A DNA stretch of 64,000 nucleotides, from positions 22,077,249-22,141,248 of the forward strand of contig NC_031497.1 in the NCBI RefSeq assembly GCF_000237925.1. The letters run 5' to 3'. The translations under genes and the position numbers were made by a program. Of this stretch, positions 47,195 through 58,554 are shown one piece after another. Below the pieces are notes generated by a model. The model did no database searches. It was not told the origin of the DNA and saw only the letters and a list, made by a program, of their open reading frames with translations. The DNA is from Schistosoma mansoni. Taxonomy: Eukaryota > Platyhelminthes > Trematoda > Strigeidida > Schistosomatidae. Position 1 is the stretch's first letter; each line of letters starts with the position of its first letter.

Positions 47195-48885
47195 CAAAGA
47201 TTGGTCATAAATTATAGTCTCACTGAGGTTATTTGGAAGCTGATTTCGATTTCGAAGCAGAAAAAGACCTTGCGAAACTGTATGATATCGCGACGCAAGG
47301 TTATCTTCACGATATGAGGGACAAGGTACAAAAGCATAATCGAAGGAAGGAAGAACACGTATGTATAAAATTGAAAGCAATTAATATTATCTACTGATCA
47401 ACAGGTACAGTCTTCAGTGTTAACGAATATAACCGTAAGTTTAGCTTCAAGTAGCTAGTTGTGCAAAAACAATTCACTCAGATATAGTAAGCTTTTTTCT
47501 TTGCATTTTATAATTCACAAGATTATTTTAATTCTCGGTAGTCGAACGGGTGTTAGGAAAAGAAATAATTCGTGGAATGCTTTTCCTGTTCAATTCGTTT
47601 CCAATAAAGCTTTTTTAAACATGTGCTTACTTATTTATTTGGGAAAGCATGTTTAATTCTAAATGCATTCGCAATTAAGTACATGTACCTTATTAATAAA
47701 ACATCACCTGCTCTTTCTTATGTAGCTCTTTTTAAATGACCCTGGAACCTGACAATTGCAATTAAAATATAACGATTGATACTCTAACATCTTTCAACTA
47801 CTCATAACGTTATATAGCAATACGATTTTCGTTTTCAATAGATTTTTCAGAACACATCTCATATTTTATGTACATTTCACTTTTTGTGTGGTGTGTTGTG
47901 GTAATGAAGGCGAACACAGATGTTCGGGTTAATGACAAAGGTGTTTTGAGAGTGGATGCAAAATTACATAAATCGGTATATATAGGCGAAAGGTAGACGA
48001 TTTTGCATATATTTGGGCGAAAAGTAGACAATACGTTTATATCTAGGCGAGAAATAGACAATTCCGCGCATATTTAGAAAAAAGTGAACAGTAGAGCGAT
48101 GTTCGAAACGCACAGCGACATTAAGGTGAAAATCAGTATTATTTTCCCCGGACAGGCAAAAAAGCAGACATTTCGGCGCATTTTCCCATTATTTCCCGCT
48201 TATTTTTCAATGCATTTTTCCTTTTATTTTCCCCCTCTATTGGTTGTTTGAGTCAATTGAAATCTTATGGTCAACTTCAATCTTGGTGAGACTACTGAAA
48301 GATTTGAGAGCCTGCTTTGAAAAACCTCGTGACATTTTGACGATTTTCCTAAATACCAGTAATTTCTAGCTAAGTGGTGAGAAAGCCATGTCCTTCAAAT
48401 CCACTTTTAAGCATATAAAACAATTCTGAAGCAGGAAGCAGTTTTTCTAGGCTGGAATTCTAGCTTGCTATTGTTTAAAAAGCAAGAGCTAAACAACAAT
48501 GACATCAAACAACAGATGTTATAAGATTAGAGAACCAAATATACTCGGAGTCAAGTACGCCAAAAACTAAACTTTCCGCTCATAACATTTACTATTCAAT
48601 ATTATCATGAAGACTTTTCGAGGGGTTTGTTTGTAGCCTTGAGGATTATTATGTGCTGTTGCAGTTTAAAGAGGCCATTCACTAATGTAGAAATATAACC
48701 GATGTTCTTCTCTGCAAGTCACGACTGGCACCTTGCATTTTCCTGTTCCGTTTAGTTTGTAGTTTTGTTGCAGTTGTTACTGTTTCAACTGCCGTAAAAA
48801 CGATTGTTTACACCATTTTTACACTGTTTATGTTACTTCATCCAAGGAAGTAAATTTTCAGGAAAAAATAACCCACGATGTCGTC
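47195..48885. other. No gene; short tandem array at about 47970-48100
   Basis: The tandem array has about four degenerate units of roughly 31 bp, each with an ATAT-run followed by GGCGAAA-GTAGACA. It is followed by a TTTTCCCC-rich block (48130-48240). The rest is featureless. Confidence 0.45.
47970..48100 (+). repeat. Degenerate 31-bp tandem repeat
   Basis: About four units contain the phrases AGGCGAAAGGTAGACGATTT, GGGCGAAAAGTAGACAAT, AGGCGAGAAATAGACAATT and a last, weaker one. Units decay toward the right end. Confidence 0.6.
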
Positions 48886-48891
48886 GAATGT

Positions 48892-50085
48892 GTAGCGGTA
48901 AATAAATTCCAAAAATCAATATCTCTGTAAGTGTTCGACATTGTATACTGACAACATTAGTAGGCTAAATGCGCTCAATCATGCATCCGCACCATATCAC
49001 GAGTTGGAATGGGGCGCTCAACGTCTCCTGAGATCACTAGCCAGTTTAGATCGGTCACTTCTCTATATATTGATAATCTATCAAATATCTTCAAACCTCC
49101 TCGCTCCTGACTTTTGATTTCATTGCTTACTTACTTACGCCTGTTACTCTCAATGGAGCATAAGCCGCCGACCAGCATTCTCCGACTCACTCTATCCTGG
49201 ACCTTCCTTTCTGGTTCTATCCAACTTTTGTTCATTCTTCTCATGTCTGTCTCCATTTCTCGGAGTAATGTGTTCTTTGGTCTTCTTTTCCTTTGGCCTT
49301 CAGGATTCCATGTGAGGGCTTGTCTTGTGACGCAGTTGGGTGCTTTCTTCAATGTGTGTCTTATTCACTTCTAGAGCTTCTTCCTAATTTCTTCCTCCGC
49401 TGGTTGGAATCTGGTTTGTTGTCTCCCACAGTAGCTTGTTGCTGATAGTGTGTGGCCAACGGGTCCGAAGCATTTTGCGTAGACAACTGTTAATAAACAC
49501 CTGTATCTTCTGGATGATGGCATTCTCAGTTCTCCACGTCTATGCGCCATACAGTAGGACTGTCTTGACATTTGTATTGAAAATTCTGATCTTGGTGTTG
49601 GTTGACAATTGTTTTGAGTTCCAGATGTTCTTCAGTTGTAAATATGCTGCTCTCGCTTTGCCGATCCGCGTCTTCATATCTTCATCAGATCCACCGTGTT
49701 CATCAATGATGCTGCCCAGATATGTAGGGAGTTTCATATCCTCAAAAGCTTCTCCGTCAAGTGTAATTCGATTGGTGCATGCTGCATTGTATCAGAGAGT
49801 CTTGCTTTTCCCTTTGTGTATATTTAGACCTACTGCTTCTGAGGCTTCTGTTACACTGGTCGTCTCCTGCATTTGTTGTTGTGTGTGTGATAGAAGAGCC
49901 AGATCATCTGCGAAGTTTAAATAGTCCAGCTGCATCCTAGCTATCCATTGTATTCCGTGATTCCCCCCGGATGTTGACGCCTTCATGATCCAGTCGATCA
50001 TTGGGCCGGCACAATCCAATTAGAGAAGCTGTTACTGATAAAGTGTTGTCAAACTACAATACTTGTGGTATCTTCAAAAGAATAA
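48892..50085 (+). repeat. LTR-like dispersed repeat, copy 2, split by a LINE insertion
   Basis: The left part (48892-49125) and right part (50003-50085) together match 53576-53900. The RTE LINE at 49125-50005 sits between them, so the LTR-like repeat was there first. Confidence 0.7.
49125..50005 (-). mobile_element. RTE-type LINE, copy 2, 5'-truncated
   Basis: The minus strand holds only the RT C-terminal part and 3' end: [53 protein letters not shown], then a tail of AAGT units (CTTACTTACTTAC on the plus strand). Over about 870 bp it is nearly identical to copy 1, including the same stop codons. A candidate 6-bp target duplication, TCATTG, flanks it. Confidence 0.9.
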
Positions 50086-50089
50086 AGAT

Positions 50090-50970
50090 AATCCAGAGAA
50101 AAAAATTTCTTTTTTTGACGATACGGTTCACCCGATCTGTACAGTTTTATTGAGAGTTAACCGAAATTTTAAGTCTACCGAAAAACAGGAGGGAGGTTAC
50201 GTCATATAAATTGTCAAGGAAGACACGAGAGATAAGAAACTATTCAAGCTTCAACAGATGCTCCTCAAAACTGACTACCCATTTAGGGTTTTGAGTGAAA
50301 CATGACACCCAAATTACAATCTGTAGGAACCCATACAGTTCCCTAGAAAGCTGTTCAATAACACTGAATTCAAGGGATATACTACTGCCGAGACTTTGAC
50401 GAATCGTTTAAAAAATCCTTGAGGAAGATTTTACGCTGTCCAGGTTTTCATTGTCCTCTGAAACCGCCCTAGCATTAATGGATTTATCAAAGATAGACTC
50501 TCGCACAGGGTCACATTAATGTTTATCGTAAGTTTAATTGCTCATGTGGAGCAAAGTACATTCGGTGAACAGGGCAAGAGCTTTGAAATTACATCTCCGA
50601 ACATTTTCTTAAGAGGCTTTCCAAACGTGAATGTAAAACGATCAATAGTTGAGTGCTAGTGCGTCTCATGAACATTGGTCATGTCGCCCCACCTGAAAAG
50701 TCTTTCAGAGTCACTTATACGGCCAGACGATTCCATTCGAGAGAAGAGCAGTTCATAACTCATGAATGCCAGGGGCTCTGGCAATCCGTATTTTCAAACC
50801 TGAACTTTATGACCCTGACAATAAGTTTTCATTGACAGTAGTTTGGCTGTTGATACATCCGTCAAGCTTTTTAAATCTCAGCACTAGCTAATAGATGTTA
50901 TATCCTCCACTTTTCTAATACTTACCAAGTGAACAATTATTTTTCAGATGGGGTTTTGTGGATATAGTGT
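50090..50970. other. No feature recognised
   Basis: A 60-codon frame at 50653-50835 has no support. A stretch at about 50500-50770 may be an old coding fossil, but its family is not recognised. Confidence 0.35.
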
Positions 50971-50974
50971 TAAT

Positions 50975-51150
50975 TTTTGATGGTTGAGATCGTCAGTTCA
51001 TGAGGTCCTGAGTTCGAATCTCGCGAGGGGGATCGTGGATGCACACTTCTGAGGAGTACCACAACAGGACGAAACGGTCGTCCAGTGCTTTCAGGTTTTT
51101 CATGGTGGTCTGCCTTCGATTGACTCATGATCTCAACTACCAAAAATTAT
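50975..51150 (+). mobile_element. Hammerhead SINE (Sm-alpha-like), copy C
   Basis: A B box-like GAGTTCGAATCTC (51010-51022) is followed by a hammerhead and the family 3' end with TGACTCATGATCTCAACT. The A box is eroded. It lies right against the 3' end of a CR1 LINE. Confidence 0.85.
51044..51087 (+). ncRNA. Hammerhead ribozyme in SINE copy C (partly degraded)
   Basis: Core CTGAGGA and GAAA are intact and the cleavage triplet is GTC. Stem III is ACGG/TCGT, with a G-U pair. Stem II GTAC/GGAC and stem I CACTT/CAGTG each carry one mismatch. Confidence 0.8.
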
Positions 51151-51186
51151 TTATCATCTTATCATCTCTCACCGAATTCTTAACCG

Positions 51187-52260
51187 TCCAAGTGGTTCAA
51201 ATGGTTCTGGGCGGAATAAAAGAAGCTTTCGCTTAACGGGCCTCCATATCTAGTATCCGTGGATCACAGATGCCCCAGACAGTAACCTAGGTATATTCTG
51301 GGTGTTACCCTTTAGGTTTGTGTTTCAGCTAAACTTAAGTAGATGATTAGGGGGATGGCCAAAGGTGTTAAGGTTGCTGTAAGCCATTAGAAGGTCACCT
51401 CCAAGACACCTGTACTCCAATGTGTAAAGGCTTAGTGATCGGAGGCGCTCTTCATAAGGCTTGAATTGGAGTCCCAGAACTGATTTCGTGGCTCGCCGTC
51501 GGGTACGTTCCAGAGTATCTATATCCTTTTTGAGTAACAGAGGAAATACTATGTCTCGATAATCTATTCGGGGACGAGTAAGACTGTTGAAGATTATGTG
51601 AAGAGTTCTCCCGTCAGGCTGACCTAACTTGCGCTTCAATATCACCAGTGCAAGGTTTGCTCGGAAGGCGTTTTCGTCGCAGTTAGTGTGAGACTTCAGA
51701 TCATAGGGTTCCAGTACTCCTAGATCTTTTCCAACTTCGGATACCTCTAGAGAGAGATTGCCGAAGTAGTAGTTGTAGTCTACAACATTTCTCAAAAGGA
51801 CTACATTACACTTTGAAGTGTTAGGGGAAAGTCCGTTGTCGTCCGCCCAACTTTGAAGTCGAGTCAGATCCTCCTGAAGTGCCAGTATATCCTCTTGGTT
51901 GCGTATCTCTCCGCAAGGTTTCGCATCATCGGTGAGAAGTAATAAGTCTGACTATACCTGCTGTATAAGATCGTTTGTATAAATCAAGGAAAGAAGAGGT
52001 CCTAGTAATGAGCCCTGGGGAAGCCCACTAGGACATTCCATAACCTGAGAGAAAGTGATGTTAACCCCGACTATAAAATGTCGATTTTTTATATATGAAG
52101 TCAGCCGATCAACTGAAGACGATTTGATACCTAATTATTTGGGATTTCTAAAAAGACAAATATGATTGACCCTATCAAAAGTTATTGAGAAGTCGAGGTA
52201 TATGATGCCAACCTTCCCCTTGCTATCAACGATTATTGTGTAACTTTCTTCGACACATGG
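51187..52260 (-). mobile_element. CR1-type LINE 3' end, copy 2
   Basis: It is the same family as 9868-10980 but reaches further 5'. The minus strand reads IIYLDFSITFDRVNH, LPQGSLLGPLLSLIY (the RT B box), LQEDLTRLQSWADDNG, VGKDLGVLEPYDLKSH, LALVILKRKLGQPDGRTLH and TRRRATKSVLGLQFKPYEERL. The 3' end carries AAGTGGTTCAAATGGTT, again short tandem units. The catalytic FADD box is altered, so RT is dead. Confidence 0.87.
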
Positions 52261-52264
52261 TATA

Positions 52265-53570
52265 ATTTAATCGCTTTCCTATTTCTCAGTAGACCATTCA
52301 AGTTATCAGTTACTCATAGATGCAATTGTGTAACTTGATTAAGTCGTATCGTGTGCGAAAAAGGTTTATTGCTTAATTGACTTAAATGGAATAAACTCTT
52401 ACTTCCTCATTGTAGGACGATGGTGAGTTGATGTTGCTGTATACATTGAAATTCTTATTGTCATAATAAGTTGATTCATCATCTCAAAGGTTGTGTTTGT
52501 TTTTGACTGCGAGCAATCATGTTAATACTGTATTGAGAGTTGGTTTCAGCAATGAACCTTGCTACATTTATTTCAGGCATTGTCCTAGTTCACTTTTTCC
52601 ATTTATCAGCCGTTTCCATGACTACTCTTTAGTTCTCGAAAGCTGTCAATTTTGTGAACTTGCGCTACTATTACCATTACCCTGAGACAGCTACTATCGT
52701 CAAGGTCTTTCAGTTGCGTAGAACGGTTACCAGCTAATTTGGTTGTTCCTTAGTGCTCTCAGTTTAGCGGATAGTCTACAATGTTTTAAAGGTAACAGTT
52801 CAGCGGGTAAAGTAGATAAATAGTCAAGATATGGTCTCAAAAGTCCCCGGATGATGCAAGGCTAATCTAGTTAAGTTTATTCCATCAACCGCATCTCAAG
52901 TTATTTGTTGAATATAATTTACAAGTCACTTGAAGACACTGTTTGTCTTTTTTCTTTCGTGAAAGAACAGTACATCAAGTTATACCCGTGATTACTGCGA
53001 ACCGACTGACTTTTACATCGAACGGTTGATGACCAGAGAAAAATGACTACAACTGTTATCTTGGGTAGTTACGGTAAAAGGAAGACATCTCTGTTGATAC
53101 TGGTGATATCTATTTGTAAAAAATCATTAAAATGGTATTATCCAGCCACATAGAGCTCGCTAACTCAGTAAATATACATACTAATTTAAAAACATGTACC
53201 GAATTATATCTCAACAGAAAACCTTTATACCAAACATACGGAACAGTCTACGACCAGATGTTGAGTAGTCGTATCTTTCACAGGTTATATTTATGATTTT
53301 CACCTGGCATATCTACATTAGTCATGGAAATAAGGGGAAAATAAGGCGGATTCGAATAGACTACTGGAAGATAGTGGAGTCTGGTAACGGGCGTAACAGA
53401 CTCCTAAAATGAAGGTGGACAGTTCCTCCTAACAGGTACAGACTAGTATTATTAAATAGACCTCCAGTACAGTTGGGCTGCTGGGATAATCAACAAGTAC
53501 ATTTTACTAAAACTAATGGGATGCTCAGTTGATGTAGCGCTTTACATTGTAATACTGTAGTATTACTAGT
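52265..53570. other. No feature recognised
   Basis: This is AT-rich, with only short frames. Confidence 0.5.
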
Positions 53571-53575
53571 GTTGC

Positions 53576-53900
53576 TGTAAATAATTCCCCAAAATCAATA
53601 ACTTTGTAAGTGTTCGACATTGAATGCTGACCACATTGTTTTAAGTGGACTTGTTTAGCTGAAGGCGTTCGGTCATGCATCCGCACCAGATCACGTTACA
53701 GCACAGCGTGGGAAACATCTCCTATGATCATTAGCCAGATTAGATCAATCGCTTCTCGATATATTGATAACGCATCGAATATATCTATACAACCTCTTTG
53801 CTTCTGACTTCTGATTTTAACTGAGTGGGGCACGATTCGATTATAGAAGGTGTTACTGGTTGATAGTTGTCAAACTACAATACTGGTGGTATCTTCACTA
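53576..53900 (+). repeat. LTR-like dispersed repeat, copy 3
   Basis: It begins TGTAAATAATTCCCC and ends about CAAACTACAATACTGG. Copies 2 and 3 also share TGGTATCTTCA just beyond this end, which copy 1 lacks. A solo LTR or the 5' LTR of a decayed element is the simplest reading. It could belong to the gypsy fossil 1.4 kb downstream, but nothing proves it. Confidence 0.6.
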
Positions 53901-53904
53901 TATT

Positions 53905-55285
53905 CACTACAGGAAATCAACCACTTTATTATGACATTGTACACATTGATTTTTTAAACTCGAACATATGATAAGTGATAGTATGCGTATAGTGATGAGT
54001 ATTGCTTAATGGTTTCCTTTCCTAATATTTAGACAGCCTAATTCAACGAACTTATGGAGAATAATATGGATAACCATACGACGTGTAATGCGAAACCAAG
54101 TTTTACCTATAAATAAAGTTGCCGACCAAATCTTTAAAACTTTTACATCGCAATTCTGTGTTTAATAAACTGTCACAATAAGTTTATACATCATAATCTA
54201 TAGGAACAGATTGACACTCACTTTCTAATTAGACTACGTTAAAACCACACACATGTGAATCAATCCCATTACTACTCGAAGATATGAGAACAAAGTATAG
54301 GATAAATAAATATAATAATATGAAAATGAAGACGAGACAGACATCAATGGTAGATGGTATGACTGAATAATCTGAAAAATATCGCAAAGCCATTACAATA
54401 AACGAACACAAGTATCTAAGAAATAAAGTAATCAAAAGACTATGTTGAACTGCTTGAACAGCTACGAACAATACTGCCCATACATAGTGTTGTGTAAATT
54501 CGATGGTAAGGATTCTAATGAAATATGAGTATATTGTGTATAGAAAATGGACATTCGAAATGGTTATTTTAAGGGAATAAATCTTATCATATCCTAATTT
54601 TGAGCTACACCTTAAGCTGTTCCCTTGTCGTAATGTAATCCGAATCACATGATCCGTCGATACCACAGCTTAATCCAGTGGGTAAGCTCAGGAACCCCAT
54701 TACATTAAAACTCGAAGTGAATGTTTTCTTGAAAGTACATGCCTTCATTCTGGCTGTAAAATAATATTAAGTATCTTGTTCATAAGTATATGCGTTATTT
54801 ATCCCTCTACCCCATAGTTACACTGGGGCGATTTCGGGTACTACTACGATTCACTTTTGTCAACGCACATGAAATCCTACTCTGTCTTAGTCGAGCTTGG
54901 TTATCCATATCTATAAAACTTCACTGCTGTCTTAACTAGCCGTCAGCTCTAACTCTCTTGTTCTTCATACTTATTATCACTAATCTAATTCCTCATCTTC
55001 AATCATCAGTGCAACTCATCTCTTATACGTGAAGCTTGTTATTACAATTATTTTTGTGGGTTACCCCCAGTCAAGTTTAAGAATATAATTGATCCATACT
55101 TCAAACACACCCAATAAATACCCCGATCGTTACGACAAATGACCAAAATTACACTATGTAACCTAGACGTTACACACCACATCATGACTAGAGGACCACA
55201 TGTATTCTAGAAGACACGCTGACTAGCTCTTGAGAAGCTAAAATTGGCCAAAAACAAATTTGGGCACATGATAGACTTGTAGATT
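53905..55285. other. No feature recognised
   Basis: Frames at 54229-54666 (minus) are hydrophobic, AT-driven and without homology. Confidence 0.4.
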
Positions 55286-55289
55286 ATCC

Positions 55290-56880
55290 GGCAATCGAAC
55301 AGACCATGAGCATCTCCTTTGTACATGGTCCGTAAAAAACAGCAACGATCGGCGCCCAACTGGTGATTGTCGCCGACTTTATACCAAAATCACTCCCGAT
55401 CGTTACCTCATACCACGCATTCACGATTTGACAGCTACCTTTGGAGGTATAACTGTATGCTGGAAAATCGGTCCGGTTAAAACGTTCAACTCCTAAAACG
55501 ACTATTGGAACTGAATTCCTTGGTATTCTCGGACACCTTATTGATGCTCAAGGTATCCTCCCTTGAAAAACAAAATGACAGGCATTCTGGATTGCCCAGA
55601 ACCGACCACAGTCAAGCAATTACATATGTTCAACGGCATGGCAAGTTTTCATTGACGGTTCGTAATGAATTGTGCATCCCTCGTAAGACCTTTAACAGAC
55701 TAACTTCGTGGAGATACGAGACTCACCAAGTTGGACGACAAATTGAAAGACGGATTCTCGACATTTAAGGAATTTATCGCAACAGCAACCATGCTCACAC
55801 ACCAGGGAATCAAAACACCTCTTGTTATCTTTGTAGACGCATCGGACTCGGCAACCCGAGGAGTCTTACACCTGTGGATAAACAACACCTTTCAACCCCT
55901 GACATCCTTCTCGAGACGGTTGCTGCACACTGAATCAAGGCATGGTACTTCCAGGAGAGAACTCCTAGCCATTTATTGTGCCGTACGGCACTTTCAACAC
56001 TCCTCTGAATACCGAAATTCACTCCTTTCACTGATCACAAACCTCTAAATTTCTCTTTAAGCTCGTCTTCAGACAAGTACTCCCCTCAAGAGTCTCGACA
56101 ACTGGATTACATCTCAGTTTACTTCAGACATTCAGCATATTTTGGGGCAGACGATGTAGTTGCAGACACCTTGTCTAGAGTAACTCCTTTGAACAGTTTC
56201 CAAGGGTTCGACCTTCCTAAACTCACTCAGCTTCGGAAAGAAGACACTAATCTTCAGCACGAGTTATCCTCAACAACCCTGAAACTGTATACTAAACAGA
56301 TGGGGATAGGTAAGGAAACTTTATTATGCGACACATCTACAGGTAGGGATGGCCCAGTCGTGCCGAAACGTTATCGGCGCAACGTCATCGATACGTTGCA
56401 TAAATTTTATCACCCACGTGTCTGGGCAAGCATAATGCTCAAACCAGAACGGTTTTGCTGGTCTGGTATGAGGAAGTGTACTCGCTTCTTTGTAAGCTAC
56501 CAGAAATCTAAAGTGATTGGACTCAAAAATTTTTCCTGTGTCCTTTCAAAGCTCCCGACACTCGATTCGGTAGGACCCTTAACAGACTAAAATGTATTCT
56601 CTTAACGCTTAATGTGTGCAGACCGTTTCACAAGATGGTCAGAAGCAGTACTCATCAAAGACATTACTGCCGAAACAGCGACTCATGCCTTCTTCGAACG
56701 ATGGTTATCAAAGTTCGGCTGCCCTTCAACTGCCACTACAGTCCGTGGACGCCAATACGAATCTGAACTTTTCTGCTGCCTTACTGAACTACTAGGAATC
56801 ACACAATTCCGGACGCTCACCCGCCACACACAAGCATCTTTTGTACAAATGTCTAGTAACGAAAAATAATTGACATCTAT
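55290..56880 (+). mobile_element. Ty3/gypsy LTR-retrotransposon fossil (pol remnant)
   Basis: In plus-strand order there is a piece of reverse transcriptase (DCRRLYTK-type, near 55360), RNase H (TPLVIFVDASDSATRGVL, SRRLLHTESRHGTSRRELLA), the integrase zinc-binding region (HKFYHPRVWASI, CRNC-like) and the integrase core (CADRFTRWSEAVLIKDITAE, ATHAFFERWLSKFGCPS). The order RT-RNase H-integrase and the motif wording are those of Ty3/gypsy. It is broken by several breaks; gag, protease and paired LTRs were not identified. It is an old fossil. Confidence 0.85.
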
Positions 56881-56884
56881 GAAT

Positions 56885-57510
56885 TCAAGCAAGGTTTCTG
56901 TTGCTCCTCACCGTTCTGGTCAATGTTTTGTAGCACAACGGTCGTGATCAGCCATGAAAGATTCATGGATACACTGGCCAGAGGGACTGAATACTTCCGA
57001 ACCTTCAAAGTTGTCAATTTCAGTCAAGCAATAACAATAGTCCGTGGAGATCTAAAAGAGTTGTAGGGCAAAACGCTAAAGGTTAAGGCCTGTTTAAAAT
57101 GAGTAGTATGGAAGAATTTAAAATTTAGAAATTATCTAACCACTCAGGAAAGCTACCATTTGTCATGTGCAACTCTTAAAAGACATCTACTAATAAGGTT
57201 ATCTAAGACTCACAAACCAGAATATTCACTCTTTTATCAGTCCGCCTTAATGTGCAACAATAACCTCTGACAATTACTGTGAATAACCCAACGAATGTGG
57301 AGTCTTTTTTTGTAGTCTCTTTCCGAACAATTTTGTGTGACTAGTGAAGGCTAAATAGTAAATGAGTTGATGATAAAAAATTACAGTTGTTTCAGAACAT
57401 AAATAAAGTAGTTCTGTAGAACAACTTTAAATAGGTTAGTTTTACTAATTCAACAGAGAGCTTTTTCATTTCCCGCGACTATAGGTACCTGTTTATACAA
57501 CAGTACTAAA
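56885..57510. other. No feature recognised
   Basis: Sequence to 57000 may still be the eroded 3' part of the gypsy fossil. The rest is AT-rich. Confidence 0.4.
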
Positions 57511-57512
57511 AT

Positions 57513-58551
57513 TCACTACATGTGACGTTACTAATGTGAGTTTGTTTTTCTTATTGCAAGGGGAAGTATCTATGGAAAGACGCGATGAAAACTACCATAA
57601 ACCACCGGTCATTCCAAGCAAGTCGGCAACCGGTGCAGCAACCCGTCAACCACTACTACTGGGAGTTTCATCAAACTAAGCTATTTGGAAAATCAGAATA
57701 ATAATGTATCTACATAGAGTTCCAGCTACAGAACACTTCGACTACCTCCTATCATGCTTTGATGACGAAGCAGCAAAAAGAGTGACGGTCAACGGAAATT
57801 GAAAAATTCTGAGCGAAAGTTTGTCGTGAGCGGTGGACACTGAGCTGGGGACCATCCTGTTTTTATCACGTCCCCAGAAGGGGAGGGAAGAGCCCTTCGG
57901 CTGCAGCCCCTGACCGCAGAAGACAGAAATTCATGCCGGTCCTTAGCGAATACGTCGCGGACTGCATAGATATGGGGACAAGAGTGGAGACCAANNNNNN
58001 NNNNNNNNNNNNNNNNNNNNNNNNNNNNNNNNNNNNNNNNNNNNNNNNNNNNNNNNNNNNNNNNNNNNNNNNNNNNNNNNNNNNNNNNNNNNNNNNNNNN
58101 NNNNNNNNNNNNNNNNNNNNNNNNNNNNNNNNNNNNNNNNNNNNNNNNNNNNNNNNNNNNNNNNNNNNNNNNNNNNNNNNNNNNNNNNNNNNNNGTGATA
58201 AAAACTGGATGGTCCCCAGCTCAGTGTCCACCGCTAACGAAAAACTTTCGCTTAGAATTTTTCAATTTCCGTTGACCGTCACTCTTTTTGCTGCTTCGTC
58301 ATCAAAGCATGATAGGAGGTAGTCGAAGTGTTCTGTAGCTGGAACTCTATGTAGATACATTATTATTCTGATTTTCCAAATAGCTTAGTTTGATGAAACT
58401 CCCAGTAGTAGTGGTTGACGGGTTGCTGCACCGGTTGCCGACTTGCTTGGAATGACCGGTGGTTTATGGTAGTTTTCATCGCGTCTTTCCATAGATACTT
58501 CCCCTTGCAATAAGAAAAACAAACTCACATTAGTAACGTCACATGTAGTGA
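57513..58551. repeat. Large inverted repeat (two 357-bp arms) around an assembly gap
   Basis: The left arm 57513-57869 and right arm 58195-58551 are near-perfect reverse complements (few mismatches, arms of equal length). The spacer is 125 bp of unique sequence plus the N run, and the right arm starts at the very base after the N run. This is either a long-TIR transposon or an assembly artefact. Confidence 0.9.
57995..58194. other. Assembly gap (200 N)
   Basis: The run is exactly 200 N, inside the inverted repeat. Its true length is unknown. Confidence 0.99.
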
Positions 58552-58554
58552 TTT

